Positions 17,201 through 25,188 of a DNA stretch of 64,000 nucleotides are shown here, one piece after another. This stretch comes from Taklimakanibacter deserti (GTDB lineage: Bacteria > Pseudomonadota > Alphaproteobacteria > Rhizobiales > Aestuariivirgaceae): contig QORU01000001.1 in NCBI GenBank assembly GCA_003574785.1, positions 62,001 to 126,000 of the forward strand, written 5' to 3'. The notes under the pieces are model-generated. The model was given only the letters and a program-made list of their open reading frames with translations. It had not been told where the DNA came from and did no database searches. Position numbers and translations under genes: made by a program. The stretch's first letter is position 1. Every line of letters starts with the position of its first letter.

Positions 17201-19431
17201 ATGATGTCTCTGGCCTTTCGCTGAAGCAGATCAATCCCGAGCGCTTCGTCGAGTTGGTCAGGGCCGCGACGACCGGAGAGCAGCTGAAGACCGCCTTCGC
17301 GGCGCTCGGCGCCGATGGCTCGATCGGGCTCGGTGCAGCGACCGGCATCCTCAAGATCGAGGACGGGACGGTCACCATGCCGCCTTTCGCGCAAGCATCG
17401 CCCGTGGCCGAGAACAGTCTGGCACCCCGGATCGATCTCGCCGATGGCAGGCTCGATGCCGCCTTGCAGGTCAAGCTCAAGACGCTCGACGATCAACCGC
17501 AGTTCGGCGTCACCTATAGTGGCCGTCCCAACGCGCTCACGCGGTTCGTCGATATTGCGGCGCTTGAATCGAAGCTTGGTTTCGGCGTGGTCGAACGCAC
17601 GTTGAAGGAGCTCGAGAAGCTGCAGTCGGAACAGCAGAAGCTGCTCGATGAAGAGGAGAATCAGCGGCGCGCGGATCAAACTCGGCTCGAGGACTATAAT
17701 GAGCAGCGCCGCGAATTGCTGCTCCGCCAGAGGGAAGTCGATGCGCATCGGCGGGTGCGTGAGGCGGAAGCCGAGGCCGCCGAGGCCGAGCTCGATCAGG
17801 CGATAGCGGAAGGACGCGGCCTCAGCCGCCAGGAGATGCAGCGCCGATACAAGGAACGGCAGGTCCATCGCGCCATCAGACGCCAGGAAGAGCGGGCGCG
17901 TCTGGTCCGGGAAGAGGCCGAGCGCAAGGCGCAGGCGGAAGCGGCCCGGCAGGCGCAAGAGGAAGCCGAGCGCAAAGCCAAGGAAGAGGCTGAACGCCAG
18001 GCTCAGGAAGAAGCGGCGCGGAAAGCGCAAGCAGAGGCCGAGCGCAAGGCGCAGGAAGAAGCCGCGCGGCAGGCGCAAGAGGAAGCCGAGCGCAAAGCCA
18101 AGGACGAGGCTGAACGCCAGGCGCGCGAAGAAGCGGCGCGCCAGGCGCAGGCGGAAGCCGAGCGCAAAGCGCAGGAAGAGGCCGAGCGCAAAGCCAAGGA
18201 AGAGGCTGAACGCCAGGCACAAGAGGAAGCCCAGCGCAAAGCGCAGGAAGAGGCCGAGCGCCAGGCGCGGGAAGAGGCCGCGCGACTGGCGCAGGAAGAG
18301 GCCGAGCGCAAGGCGCAAGAGGAGGCGGCGCGCCAGGCCCAGGAAGAGGCCGACCGCAAGGCGCGGGAAGAGGCCACCCGGCAGGCGCAGGAAGAGGCCG
18401 AGCGCTTGGCCAAGGAAGAGGCCGAACGTCTGGCGCAGGAAGAAGCGGCGCGCCAGGCCCAGGAAGAGGCTGACCGCAGGGCGCGGGAAGAAGCGACCCG
18501 GCAGGCGCAGGAAGAGGCCGAGCGCAAGGCGAAGGAAGACGCCGAGCGTTGGGCGCAAGAGGAAGCAGCACGCCGGGCCCAGGAAGAGGCGGACCGCAAG
18601 GCGCGGGAAGAAGCGACCCGGCAGGCGCAAGAAGAAGCCGAGCGCCTGGCCCAGGAAGAAGCCGAGCGCCTGGCCAAGGAAGAAGCCGAGCGCCTGGCCC
18701 AGGAAGAAGCCGAGCGCCTGGCCCAGGAAGAAGCCGAGCGCCTGGCCCAGGAAGAAGCCGAGCGCCTGGCCCAGGAAGAAGCTGAGCGCCTGGCCAAGGA
18801 AGAAGCTGAGCGTCTGGCCAAGGAAGAAGCCGAGCGCAAGGCACAGGAAGAGGCAGCTCGCCAAGCGCAGGAAGAGGCGGAGCGCAAGGCCCGCGAAGAA
18901 GCAGCCCGCCAGGCACAGGAAGAGGCGGAACGCAAGGCACAGGAAGAGGCGGAACGCAAGGCGCGTGAAGAAGCCGCCGCCCGTCAGGCACAGGAAGAGC
19001 TGGATCGCAAGGCGCTGGAAGAGATGGTGCGCAAGGCGCAGGAAGATGCGCAGGCCACCGTCACCAAGCCCGCGGAAAGGCCGTCCGAAAACGCCTTTGC
19101 GCCTTTATCGCCGCCAAGGCAGCCGGACGCTGAGATCTTCGGTCCGCCGGCGCCGAGCAAGTCCAAGGACGTCGCGCCGCGACCCGCTGTCGAGCAGACG
19201 GGAGCGCTGGAGCCGCCGGCATCGGCGCCGTCAGAGGCGCAGGTCAGCAAGCCGCCGGCACCGGCGCCAAAGCCCAAGCCGAAGCGCCAGCGCGCCAAAG
19301 CGCAAGCGAAAGCGGATCCGGGCGCGCCGCTCGTCCTGGTGCCGCCGCAGAAGGTCGCCAAGCCGCCCAAAAAGCGTGAGCCCGATTTCCTCGAGCGCCT
19401 GTTCGGCAAGATCAAGTCGCAGATCGATTAG
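14281..19431 (+). CDS. giant AsmA-family protein with a long charged helical repeat domain
   Basis: A 1716-residue protein. Residues 7-27 form an N-terminal membrane anchor (VLYFGIALVLAVVAAFIAPYV). Residues 30 to about 1090 are AsmA-like, beta-rich with many short strands (VDVRLTLAGLLGGEIRVESI; FTGVFLVTDSGPQLAGDLAG; GTVASGIVKLSVKASGSG). AsmA proteins are inner-membrane-anchored, periplasmic bridge-like proteins linked to outer-membrane biogenesis and lipid traffic. From about residue 1100 a helical region starts (ERTLKELEKLQSEQQKLLDEEE); residues 1210-1561 are 44 perfect 8-residue units of consensus (Q/K/R)EEA(E/A/D)R(K/Q/L)A, then about 35 degenerate residues. A Pro/Lys-rich tail follows and the protein ends in PDFLERLFGKIKSQID. 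The AsmA part is of expected length; the repeat domain is an unusual addition. Stop codon overlaps the convergent RHH gene by 4 bp. Confidence 0.88.
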   Translation: MKLWKSPVLYFGIALVLAVVAAFIAPYVIDWGSYRMAIESYGSKMTGRQVTVAGEISGRFFPWPKLSIRDVKVANPPGSSVPDFITAEEVDVRLTLAGLLGGEIRVESIGIVRPVVAFERLDTGQGSWHLKSAAGADDMRILDRVRLDQITVSDGVVHLIDNRRAGRATLTNVNANLSAQNIAGPWRMRGSAAYRDRPVEIAVNTGGWSPEAPFKFGFHIGSGDGSGLVYQFDGANDGNHVTGTLRIQPAASSDGRSDAEGQLRPLVMTAQVTSDFDTVALDKIEIAPRDGTGEGANLLTGNAEVKLGASVALKADLKATRFDLDAVAGAKAKSLIREGGGLALLENVVEIMPDDVDINASLGVTSLIVGGEALDNAKLAVEMNGEAIRIKELSAGMPGQARGLFTGVFLVTDSGPQLAGDLAGEAGSLRDFVSWAWPEGREDIARVWTGSRGRFKLQTRFDATNDQLRLQEANYQIDESLGSGGLTIGFGERPSLDMRLDASALDVDRFMPNGMGGGGWLGTAELFAQWAKNNDLRVTLQSGKTLLNGVDARDVVIDIAALSGSIDLKTIEIGNVGNARLEISGLLSPTETGSRGTVSTSVTADDPRSLLQLLGLYAKDSDPVWSQALGKTNLTITADLKPDAGGQAANFRLLGKTGDLDLEANLASAGQSDLLTSEISGALTLRSATGAGLLKLIGMRPATDGGGAARLALTLTGSLANGLVADLQTDVFGAKGQFQGKFLRDDGVLTGTGRAGIFTERPADLFLAAGIADYARGALSVESDVEIAGPKVEFPDVQGFAAGAPLKGTLSFEGGNRMKGEFSTGPVSFQRLFGLAFMPWDGRPVDLELPFAATSPRGLTGELWIKPEYLEVFDGLRVKETQIGISASAEEIRLAAFGKSDSGSDVAIEIGAKPQGGGKSVDGRLVLPIDLEHSLKDVSGGTVASGIVKLSVKASGSGRTPGAVLASLKGSGSYDVSGLSLKQINPERFVELVRAATTGEQLKTAFAALGADGSIGLGAATGILKIEDGTVTMPPFAQASPVAENSLAPRIDLADGRLDAALQVKLKTLDDQPQFGVTYSGRPNALTRFVDIAALESKLGFGVVERTLKELEKLQSEQQKLLDEEENQRRADQTRLEDYNEQRRELLLRQREVDAHRRVREAEAEAAEAELDQAIAEGRGLSRQEMQRRYKERQVHRAIRRQEERARLVREEAERKAQAEAARQAQEEAERKAKEEAERQAQEEAARKAQAEAERKAQEEAARQAQEEAERKAKDEAERQAREEAARQAQAEAERKAQEEAERKAKEEAERQAQEEAQRKAQEEAERQAREEAARLAQEEAERKAQEEAARQAQEEADRKAREEATRQAQEEAERLAKEEAERLAQEEAARQAQEEADRRAREEATRQAQEEAERKAKEDAERWAQEEAARRAQEEADRKAREEATRQAQEEAERLAQEEAERLAKEEAERLAQEEAERLAQEEAERLAQEEAERLAQEEAERLAKEEAERLAKEEAERKAQEEAARQAQEEAERKAREEAARQAQEEAERKAQEEAERKAREEAAARQAQEELDRKALEEMVRKAQEDAQATVTKPAERPSENAFAPLSPPRQPDAEIFGPPAPSKSKDVAPRPAVEQTGALEPPASAPSEAQVSKPPAPAPKPKPKRQRAKAQAKADPGAPLVLVPPQKVAKPPKKREPDFLERLFGKIKSQID
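17908..19038 (+). repeat. 24-bp tandem repeat coding for an 8-residue helix unit
   Basis: Forty-four in-register 24-bp units run from 17908 to 18963, then one unit with an extra Ala codon (18964-18990) and two degenerate ones. The units around 18650-18800 (CAGGAAGAAGCCGAGCGCCTGGCC and close variants, given here in two halves: CAGGAAGAAGCC / GAGCGCCTGGCC) are nearly identical at DNA level, showing recent copying by slippage or unequal exchange. Units outside that core differ at wobble and at codons 5 and 7. Because no stop codons occur in most frames of such DNA, long spurious frames appear on the other strand. Confidence 0.95.
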
Positions 19432-19640
19432 GTCCGCATCAGGCGATTCAATACCCAGACCCTGAGCGCGCTCGACAGATTGCGCTCGCCGCGACCGCGG
19501 TCGATCTCGGCGACGAGGGCGGCAAGCGACTTGCGCTCCTCTTGCGCCGCGGTCTTGAGGACGGCCCAGAATTCAGGCTCGAGCGAGAGCGAGGTGCGAT
19601 GCCCCGAAATCGTCAGCGACCGCTTGAACGCCTTGGGCAT
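19428..19640 (-). CDS. ribbon-helix-helix domain protein
   Basis: A 70-residue protein with the RHH_4-type fold: an N-terminal strand (KRSLTISGHRTSLSLE) followed by two helices (PEFWAVLKTAAQEERKSLAALVAEIDRGR, then NLSSALRVWVLNRL). Such proteins may bind DNA as dimers, but this alphaproteobacterial family has no clear known target. Its ATG at 19640 shares the A with the stop codon of the DUF4169 gene (TGATG), so translation is coupled. It is the last gene of the fumC operon. Its stop overlaps the stop of the AsmA gene on the other strand within TTAG. Confidence 0.85.
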   Translation of the reverse strand: MPKAFKRSLTISGHRTSLSLEPEFWAVLKTAAQEERKSLAALVAEIDRGRGERNLSSALRVWVLNRLMRT

Positions 19641-19816
19641 CAATTGTCGCGCTTGTGCCCGTCGAGACGGCGAAGCTCGCGCTGCTTTTCCGCCTCGGCC
19701 TTTTCACGCTCCGACCTCGTGCGGCCGAAACGCTCGCGGTTCTCCTGCGCCTGCACTTCCTTTTCTTCGCGCGCGCGGCGCTTGCGGTGACGCTTGAGAT
19801 TTACGATCTCGCTCAT
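19640..19816 (-). CDS. DUF4169 small basic protein
   Basis: A 58-residue, very charged protein: it begins [20 protein letters not shown] and ends [11 protein letters not shown]. This matches the DUF4169 family, whose members start with (M)xEIVNLrrxRKrxaR and are predicted to be one long basic helix. The ATG at 19816 overlaps the fumC stop (ATGA) and its own stop overlaps the next start (TGATG). This tight spacing on both sides shows it is translated as part of fumC-DUF4169-RHH, a linkage that I recall as recurrent in alphaproteobacteria. Function unknown; the frequent Arg/Lys suggests nucleic-acid contact, which is inference only. Confidence 0.85.
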   Translation of the reverse strand: MSEIVNLKRHRKRRAREEKEVQAQENRERFGRTRSEREKAEAEKQRELRRLDGHKRDN

Positions 19817-21204
19817 TTGGGACCGATCATGTCCTCCGGCCGCACGATCCGATCGAATTCCTCGGCCGTCACATATTTGAGGCGCAGCGCCTCCTCGCGC
19901 AAGGTGGTGCCACGCTTATGCGCGGTCTTGGCGATCTCGGCCGCCTTGTCATAGCCGATCTTGGGCGCCAGCGCCGTGACCAGCATCAGCGAGCGCTCGA
20001 GGGCGGCCTTGATATTGTCTTCGCGCGCGATGATGCCGGTGACGCAATGATCGGTGAAGCTTATCGCCGCATCGGCGAGAAGCCTTACCGATTGCAGGAA
20101 ATTATAAGCCATCACCGGATTGAAGACATTGAGCTCGAAATGGCCCTGGCTGCCGGCGAAGGAGATGGTCGATTGATTGCCGAAGACCTGGGTGCACACC
20201 ATGGTCAAGGCTTCGCATTGGGTCGGGTTGACCTTGCCCGGCATGATCGAGGAGCCGGGCTCGTTCTCGGGCAAGGAGAGCTCGCCGAGCCCCGAGCGCG
20301 GACCCGAACCCAGAAGGCGGATGTCGTTGGCGATCTTGAACAGCGAAACGGCCACCGTGTTGATGGCGCCATGGCTCATCACCATCGCATCATGGGCGGC
20401 GAGCGCCTCGAACTTGTTGGGTGCCGAGGTGAAGGGCAGGCCGGTGATGGCGGCAATGCGCGCCGCCACTTTCCGGTCAAAGCCCTTGGGCGCGTTGAGG
20501 CCGGTGCCGACGGCGGTGCCGCCCTGGGCCAGCTCCATGAGTGAGGGCAGCGTGCTTTCGACGCGCGCGATGCCGTTCTTGACCTGCTGAGCGTAGCCCG
20601 AGAATTCCTGGCCGAGGGTGAGGGGTGTGGCGTCCTGCGTATGGGTGCGGCCGATCTTGATGATCTTGGCCCAGAGCTTGGCCTTCTTGGCGAGCGCCTT
20701 GTGCAGATGACGCAGCGCGGGCAGGAGATCGTGATGGATCTGCTCGGCGCAGGCGATGTGCATGGCGGTCGGGTAGGTGTCGTTGGACGACTGGCTCATA
20801 TTGACGTGATCGTTGGGATGGACCGGCGATTTGGAGCCGAGCTTGCCGCCCAGCATCTCGATGGCGCGGTTGGAGATCACCTCATTGGCATTCATGTTGG
20901 ACTGGGTGCCGGAGCCCGTCTGCCAGACGGTGAGCGGAAAATGCTCGTCGAGCTTGCCCTCCATCACTTCACGCGCCGCGGCGACGATGGCCTTGCCGAT
21001 CTTGCGGTCGAGCTTGCCCAGCGACATGTTCACTTCCGCCGCGGCGAGCTTGACGACGCCGAGCGCCCGCACGATCGGCTTCGGCTGCTTCTCCCAGCCG
21101 ATCTTGAAATTGCCCAAGGACCGCTCCGCCTGCGCCCCCCAATAGCGGTCGGCTCTGACCTCAATGGGGCCAAAAGTGTCGGTTTCGGTGCGGGTCTTGG
21201 TCAT
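19813..21204 (-). CDS. fumC: class II fumarate hydratase
   Basis: A 463-residue, iron-independent fumarase converting fumarate to L-malate in the TCA cycle, active as a cytosolic homotetramer. The family signature [11 protein letters not shown] (catalytic loop with the active Ser) is present, along with [34 protein letters not shown] and [16 protein letters not shown]. Length equals that of E. coli FumC. The start taken is ATG 21204 with AGGAA upstream; an in-frame start 15 codons earlier adds residues without homology. It heads a three-gene operon with DUF4169 and an RHH protein, joined by an ATGA overlap. Confidence 0.95.
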   Translation of the reverse strand: MTKTRTETDTFGPIEVRADRYWGAQAERSLGNFKIGWEKQPKPIVRALGVVKLAAAEVNMSLGKLDRKIGKAIVAAAREVMEGKLDEHFPLTVWQTGSGTQSNMNANEVISNRAIEMLGGKLGSKSPVHPNDHVNMSQSSNDTYPTAMHIACAEQIHHDLLPALRHLHKALAKKAKLWAKIIKIGRTHTQDATPLTLGQEFSGYAQQVKNGIARVESTLPSLMELAQGGTAVGTGLNAPKGFDRKVAARIAAITGLPFTSAPNKFEALAAHDAMVMSHGAINTVAVSLFKIANDIRLLGSGPRSGLGELSLPENEPGSSIMPGKVNPTQCEALTMVCTQVFGNQSTISFAGSQGHFELNVFNPVMAYNFLQSVRLLADAAISFTDHCVTGIIAREDNIKAALERSLMLVTALAPKIGYDKAAEIAKTAHKRGTTLREEALRLKYVTAEEFDRIVRPEDMIGPK

Positions 21205-21316
21205 CGGTTCCTGCCTTGAGAATTGCGAGCGCGGTCTAGCATGGCTCACGGCAGGCTGCCAGATGCATCGGGCAGGGCGGCTGGGATGAAGCTCGAGGGT
21301 GTGCTACAGTCCAGCC

Positions 21317-21580
21317 ATGCGCGACAGGACGCCACTCAAGGGGTTGAAGAATCTCGGGCCCACCATCATCCAACGGCTGAACGAGATCGGTGTCTATACC
21401 AAAGGCGATCTCAAGCGCATCGGCGCCGTCGCCGGCCATCAACGCATCCGCCAGCGCTATCCCGAGAAGACCATTCCCGTCTGCTACTATCTCTATTCGC
21501 TCGAAGGCGCGATCCGCGGCGTGCACTGGAACGACCTGCCGAGATCGGTCAAGGAGGACCTGTTGAGCCAAGTCAGATAG
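21317..21580 (+). CDS. TfoX C-terminal domain protein
   Basis: An 87-residue protein consisting only of the TfoX C-terminal (TfoX_C) helix-hairpin-helix-like domain: PLKGLKNLGPTIIQRLNEIGVYTKGDLKRIGAV, followed by CYYLYSLEGAIRGVHWNDLP. In gamma-proteobacteria this domain is the second half of TfoX/Sxy, the regulator of competence genes, but stand-alone versions are common and of unknown function. ATG 21317 is taken as the start; a GTG at 21299 is also in frame, and neither has a strong ribosome site. It converges on the glycerophosphodiesterase gene. Confidence 0.8.
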   Translation: MRDRTPLKGLKNLGPTIIQRLNEIGVYTKGDLKRIGAVAGHQRIRQRYPEKTIPVCYYLYSLEGAIRGVHWNDLPRSVKEDLLSQVR

Positions 21581-21623
21581 GCGCGCGATTTTGGACCGCG
21601 CGCCGACTGTTCATCGCAACAGC

Positions 21624-22781
21624 TCAATAGGACGCCGAGCGCGCTTTCACCGCAGCGTCGGGGAAATCGCTGAACAGGCCGTCGATGCCGAGATCGTAGA
21701 AGACCTTGTATTCGGCGGAGGGATCGTTCTTGTAGTCTGACGCAAGGCGATAGGACTCGCTGCGGAAGGTCCAGCTGTGGACGAAGAGACCCGCTTCATG
21801 GGCATCCTTCACCACCGCGGTCGGCTCGATCAGCACGCGGTCGCGCTCATCCATCTTGCCGTCGCCATTGAGGTCGTCGGGCTTGCCGTCATTGTTCGCG
21901 TCGACCTGCTTCGAGGGCTGGATATAGGGCTTCCAGGGCGCGACGCCGTCGGCATAGGTCTTGATCTCGGCAAGGCCGGCCTTGGTCACGAGGTCCTTGT
22001 AGGTGCGCTTGTCGCCGGCGACGACGAAATCATAAGGCTGGGCCGAGGGCACGGCGAGGGTGATGTTGCCGTCCTGGTCGAGGCCGTCGGCATCGACGAG
22101 CTGCACCAGGCGCACATTGGTCTTGCCATGCAGATATTTGAGATTGCCGACCTCAAAACTCTGGATGATCACCGGCGAGGTCTTCTCCGTCCAGCCTGCC
22201 GCCTTGAGCGCGTCGAGCAGCTTGTCCTCGAGCGGCATGCCGAGCTGTGCGTGATAGGTGGGATGCTTGGTCTCGGGATAGATGCCGATGACGCGTCCGC
22301 GCGCCGCCGATTCGGCCTTGGCGAGATCGATCACTTCCTGAAGCGTCGGGATCGCATATTTGCCGTTATGCGACTGGTCGCGATCGGCCATGGCCTGCTT
22401 CGCCTTGAGAGTCTTGATCTCGGCCAAGGTGAAATCGCCGGCGAACCAGTCCTCGACCTCGACGCCGTCGAGAGTGCGCTTCACCTTGCGGTCGGCGAAT
22501 TCCGGATGGTCGGCGACATCGGTGGTGCCGCCGAGCAACGGCTCGTGGCGGACGATCAGGACACCGTCCTTGGTGATCACGAGATCGGGCTCGATGAAAT
22601 CGACTCCCGCCTCGATCGCCAGTCTGTAGCCCTCGAGCGTGTGCTCGGGGAGATAGCCCGGGGCGCCGCGATGGCCGGTGACCAGAGGCGGCTTGCCGTC
22701 CAGGGTCTTCTCGAGAGCCATCGCCGGATCTGAAATGAGCGCGACCGCTGCCGCGCAAACCATGAGAATTGTCCGCGTCAT
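21624..22781 (-). CDS. glpQ: periplasmic glycerophosphodiester phosphodiesterase
   Basis: A 385-residue secreted GDPD that splits glycerophosphodiesters into glycerol-3-phosphate and an alcohol. Signal peptide at residues 1-22 (ending AMA). Active-site segments: [17 protein letters not shown] (catalytic His and Arg), [20 protein letters not shown] (metal-binding Glu/Asp and the second His), and a later PETKHP. Near residue 295 it carries [20 protein letters not shown], two EF-hand/dockerin-like calcium loops in an insertion, which is unusual for the family. The C-terminus ([11 protein letters not shown]) is typical. It is the GlpQ type rather than the cytosolic UgpQ type by length and signal peptide. 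Confidence 0.9.
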   Translation of the reverse strand: MTRTILMVCAAAVALISDPAMALEKTLDGKPPLVTGHRGAPGYLPEHTLEGYRLAIEAGVDFIEPDLVITKDGVLIVRHEPLLGGTTDVADHPEFADRKVKRTLDGVEVEDWFAGDFTLAEIKTLKAKQAMADRDQSHNGKYAIPTLQEVIDLAKAESAARGRVIGIYPETKHPTYHAQLGMPLEDKLLDALKAAGWTEKTSPVIIQSFEVGNLKYLHGKTNVRLVQLVDADGLDQDGNITLAVPSAQPYDFVVAGDKRTYKDLVTKAGLAEIKTYADGVAPWKPYIQPSKQVDANNDGKPDDLNGDGKMDERDRVLIEPTAVVKDAHEAGLFVHSWTFRSESYRLASDYKNDPSAEYKVFYDLGIDGLFSDFPDAAVKARSASY

Positions 22782-22899
22782 GTTTGGTTTTCCCTGTGAA
22801 GAGCGGCAAGCGACTCAACGAGCCGCAGGTCCGCTGTGGGGAAACGATGGTGATGCCGTGTGACGCGAAGATAACGGTGCGGTGAACAGAGGCGCTCAA

Positions 22900-24096
22900 T
22901 CAACGCGGATATTTGCGCGCCAGCCAGACCATCGCGGCGAAGGAGGCGAGGGCGAAGAAGATGGCGATGGTGAGGCCGTTGCCAGGGCCGACCTGATCGA
23001 GAACGATGGCAAAGAGTGTCGGCGCGACAGCGTTGAGGATCAGTTGCGGCGTGGTGAGGGTGCCGATCACCAGGCCATAGCCCTGACGCCCGAAGAGGCT
23101 CAAGGGGACGATGCCCTTGATGATCGATATGAGGCCGTTGGACATGCCGTAGAGCAAAGCGAAGACCAGCGCCGCCCATAGAGCGAAGTGGCCGCCGGCG
23201 AAAATAACGAGCGCCAGAGGCAGCAGTCCGACGGCGATGAGCCCCAGGGTCATCGTCTTCACCCAGTGGCCGGCGAGGATGTCGCCGATGCGGCTTGCGA
23301 CCTGGGACGGGCCGATGAGGGCGGCGAGCGTCACGGAAGCGGCCGCGGTGAAGCCCAGGCCTTCGAAGAGCGGCACCACATGGGCGGAGATCGAGGAAAA
23401 GACGATGCCGTTCAAGGCGAGGACGGCGGCAAAGGCGATCATGGCGCGGTTGCGGTCCGCACCCGTGAGGACCGGGGTCGTCACCGGTGGCGGCGCCTCC
23501 TGATCGGAGGGGACCTGCCGCTCTTCGCCCTGGCCGAGGACCAGAAGATGCAGCGGCAGGCACAAGAGGAGGTGGAGCAAGGCATAGACCAGGAAGGCGT
23601 TGCGCCAGCCGATCTCCTGCGAGAGGAGATGCGAGACCGGCCAGAAGACGGTCGAGGCGAGGCCGCCGAACAAAGTGAGGTAGGAAATCGCGCGGCGCGA
23701 CTTCTCGCGCGCCACCTCGGCGAGGGCCGGAAAGGCCGCGTCATAAAGGATGAGGCGCATCGCGGGGCCGAGCGCCAGCCAGCCCAGGACATAGATCCAG
23801 GGCTCGGTCGCGAGTGACAGGATCAGGCAGCCGAGTGCCGCAAGGCCTGAACCCATCGCCATCATGCGCCGGCCGCCATAGGTGTCGATGGCCCGGCCGG
23901 CGGCGCGCGAGATGAAGCCGCTGATCAGCAAGGCGGCCGAGAAGGCGCCGAAGATGAGGAACTTCGACCAGTGGCGGTCGGCGGCGATATCCATGGAAAG
24001 GGCGCCCAAGGCGTAATAGGTCGTGCCCCAGCCGATGATCTGGGTGATGCCGAGAGCCGTTATGACGCGCCAGAGAGGCAATATTCTTCTTCGCAT
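22900..24096 (-). CDS. MFS transporter
   Basis: A 398-residue major facilitator protein with 12 predicted membrane segments. The start (LPLWRVITALGITQIIGWGTTYYALG) and motif A-like SRAAGRAIDTYGGRRMMAMGS support the family. It belongs to a subgroup of uncharacterised MFS proteins (YbfB/OxlT-like); substrate unknown. The ATG at 24096 lies inside an arm of a dispersed repeat and has no ribosome site; a TTG five codons downstream is preceded by GAAGAAG and may be the true start. No obvious partner gene: the PHP gene upstream is separated by the repeat. Confidence 0.78.
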   Translation of the reverse strand: MRRRILPLWRVITALGITQIIGWGTTYYALGALSMDIAADRHWSKFLIFGAFSAALLISGFISRAAGRAIDTYGGRRMMAMGSGLAALGCLILSLATEPWIYVLGWLALGPAMRLILYDAAFPALAEVAREKSRRAISYLTLFGGLASTVFWPVSHLLSQEIGWRNAFLVYALLHLLLCLPLHLLVLGQGEERQVPSDQEAPPPVTTPVLTGADRNRAMIAFAAVLALNGIVFSSISAHVVPLFEGLGFTAAASVTLAALIGPSQVASRIGDILAGHWVKTMTLGLIAVGLLPLALVIFAGGHFALWAALVFALLYGMSNGLISIIKGIVPLSLFGRQGYGLVIGTLTTPQLILNAVAPTLFAIVLDQVGPGNGLTIAIFFALASFAAMVWLARKYPR

Positions 24097-24158
24097 CGGC
24101 TTATCCGAAAACCGGGATGGCCGGATTTAACCCGGCCACGAGCTTTTCGGGCCGATGC
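24093..24158. repeat. dispersed palindromic repeat, copy B (composite)
   Basis: Outer arms GCATCGGCTTATCCGAAAA (24093-24111) and TTTTCGGGCCGATGC (24144-24158) are the same family as 11531-11573. The centre holds a second palindrome, TGGCCGG-ATTTAA-CCCGGCCA, similar to the hairpin at 43940-43962. The left arm includes the annotated start codon of the MFS gene. Confidence 0.7.
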
Positions 24159-24163
24159 TCTTC

Positions 24164-25093
24164 CTAAAGTTCGTCTTTCCAGATCGGATTGGTCCAGGCG
24201 CGCTTGCCGGCCTGATCGATGACGACCACGCGGAACCACGGGCTCTGCCGGTTAAGGAGCCAGCCTTTCTCCAGCTTGCGCAGATCGAGCGTGGCGGAGG
24301 TGATGGACTTGCCGATGCGCATGACGGTGCGAGAATGGCCGCAGACCACGACGATGGTGTTGACGGGCGAGGAGGCGACAGTGAGCTCGGGGCCGTGGAT
24401 CGACACTTCGTGAATGAGCGGGCCTTGGCTCGAATAATAATGGCCGTTCTTCAAGGCATCGAGCAGCGCATCGGGGTCGTTCGCCTCGGCCTTCACATGC
24501 ACCCAGCCGCCGAAATGATCATCGTGATGGAAATGCGCATCGTCGGTGGCGAAAGCGGAGAGCCGCTTGCCTTCGTTCAGCAGCTGGTCGAGCAGATAAA
24601 AGCCTTCGCCGCGATCGCATTCGACGGCGCAGCCGTGATTGTAGATCTCGACCGCATGGGCGACATCGATGGCGCGCCCGTCCTCGATGGTGAGCTGCGA
24701 CCAGGCAGGATGCGCGATGCCGATGAAGGCGCCGGCCGCGGCGGCGCGGCGCGCGACCTGCACTCCGCTCTCTTCCGGCGCGCAAGGCTCGAAATCGAGC
24801 GGCAGTCCCGCCGCCACGATATGCCAGAGCTCGCCGGCCGAGGTTTCGGGCGCATGCAATTCGGAGCCGATGATGGTGGTGAAGCTGTTGGAGCGAAAAT
24901 TGCGGGTGTCGGCGACCGGCCAGTCGTAATGGCCGATGAAATGATCCGACAGCATCATGAAGTCGTAGCCCGCATCCTTATAGGCCTCGACGACCTTGCC
25001 GGGCGCGAGCGCGCCGTCGGACAAAGTGGAGTGGGTGTGGAGATTGCCGCGCCAGAACCGGCCCGGAAGCGAGAAAGGCGATAAATCGGCCAT
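24164..25093 (-). CDS. PHP-domain metal-dependent phosphoesterase
   Basis: A 309-residue protein with the PHP fold. Metal-binding blocks: NLHTHSTLSDG (motif I, HxH), MMLSDHF (motif II, DH), a Glu in IIGSELH, IAHPAW (motif III, H) and DDAHFHHDD (motif IV, DxH). Family members are hydrolases acting on phosphoesters such as phosphorylated nucleotides or sugars (e.g. YciV/TrpH type), though this longer type with the C-terminal beta-rich part (about residues 225-309) is poorly described. GAGGG lies just before the ATG. It is divergent from the M48 protease gene; the A/T-rich spacer (25094-25188) must hold both promoters. Confidence 0.83.
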   Translation of the reverse strand: MADLSPFSLPGRFWRGNLHTHSTLSDGALAPGKVVEAYKDAGYDFMMLSDHFIGHYDWPVADTRNFRSNSFTTIIGSELHAPETSAGELWHIVAAGLPLDFEPCAPEESGVQVARRAAAAGAFIGIAHPAWSQLTIEDGRAIDVAHAVEIYNHGCAVECDRGEGFYLLDQLLNEGKRLSAFATDDAHFHHDDHFGGWVHVKAEANDPDALLDALKNGHYYSSQGPLIHEVSIHGPELTVASSPVNTIVVVCGHSRTVMRIGKSITSATLDLRKLEKGWLLNRQSPWFRVVVIDQAGKRAWTNPIWKDEL

Positions 25094-25188
25094 GGAACCC
25101 TCAAATTAAGGGTTTCTCGCTATCTTATTCGCAATTCCCGCTCAATATGCATAATATGATTATAACCATACGTAATTTGCACGGATGC

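Noticed and set aside
16459..18864. Very long open frames on the minus strand opposite the AsmA repeat domain
   Set aside because: They arise because 24-bp repeats without stop codons stay open in several frames; the predicted proteins are Leu/Phe or Arg/Ser monotonous and have no start signals.
17908..19038. Tandem repeats considered as a CRISPR array
   Set aside because: Units are contiguous 24-bp coding repeats with no unique spacers, in frame within AsmA.
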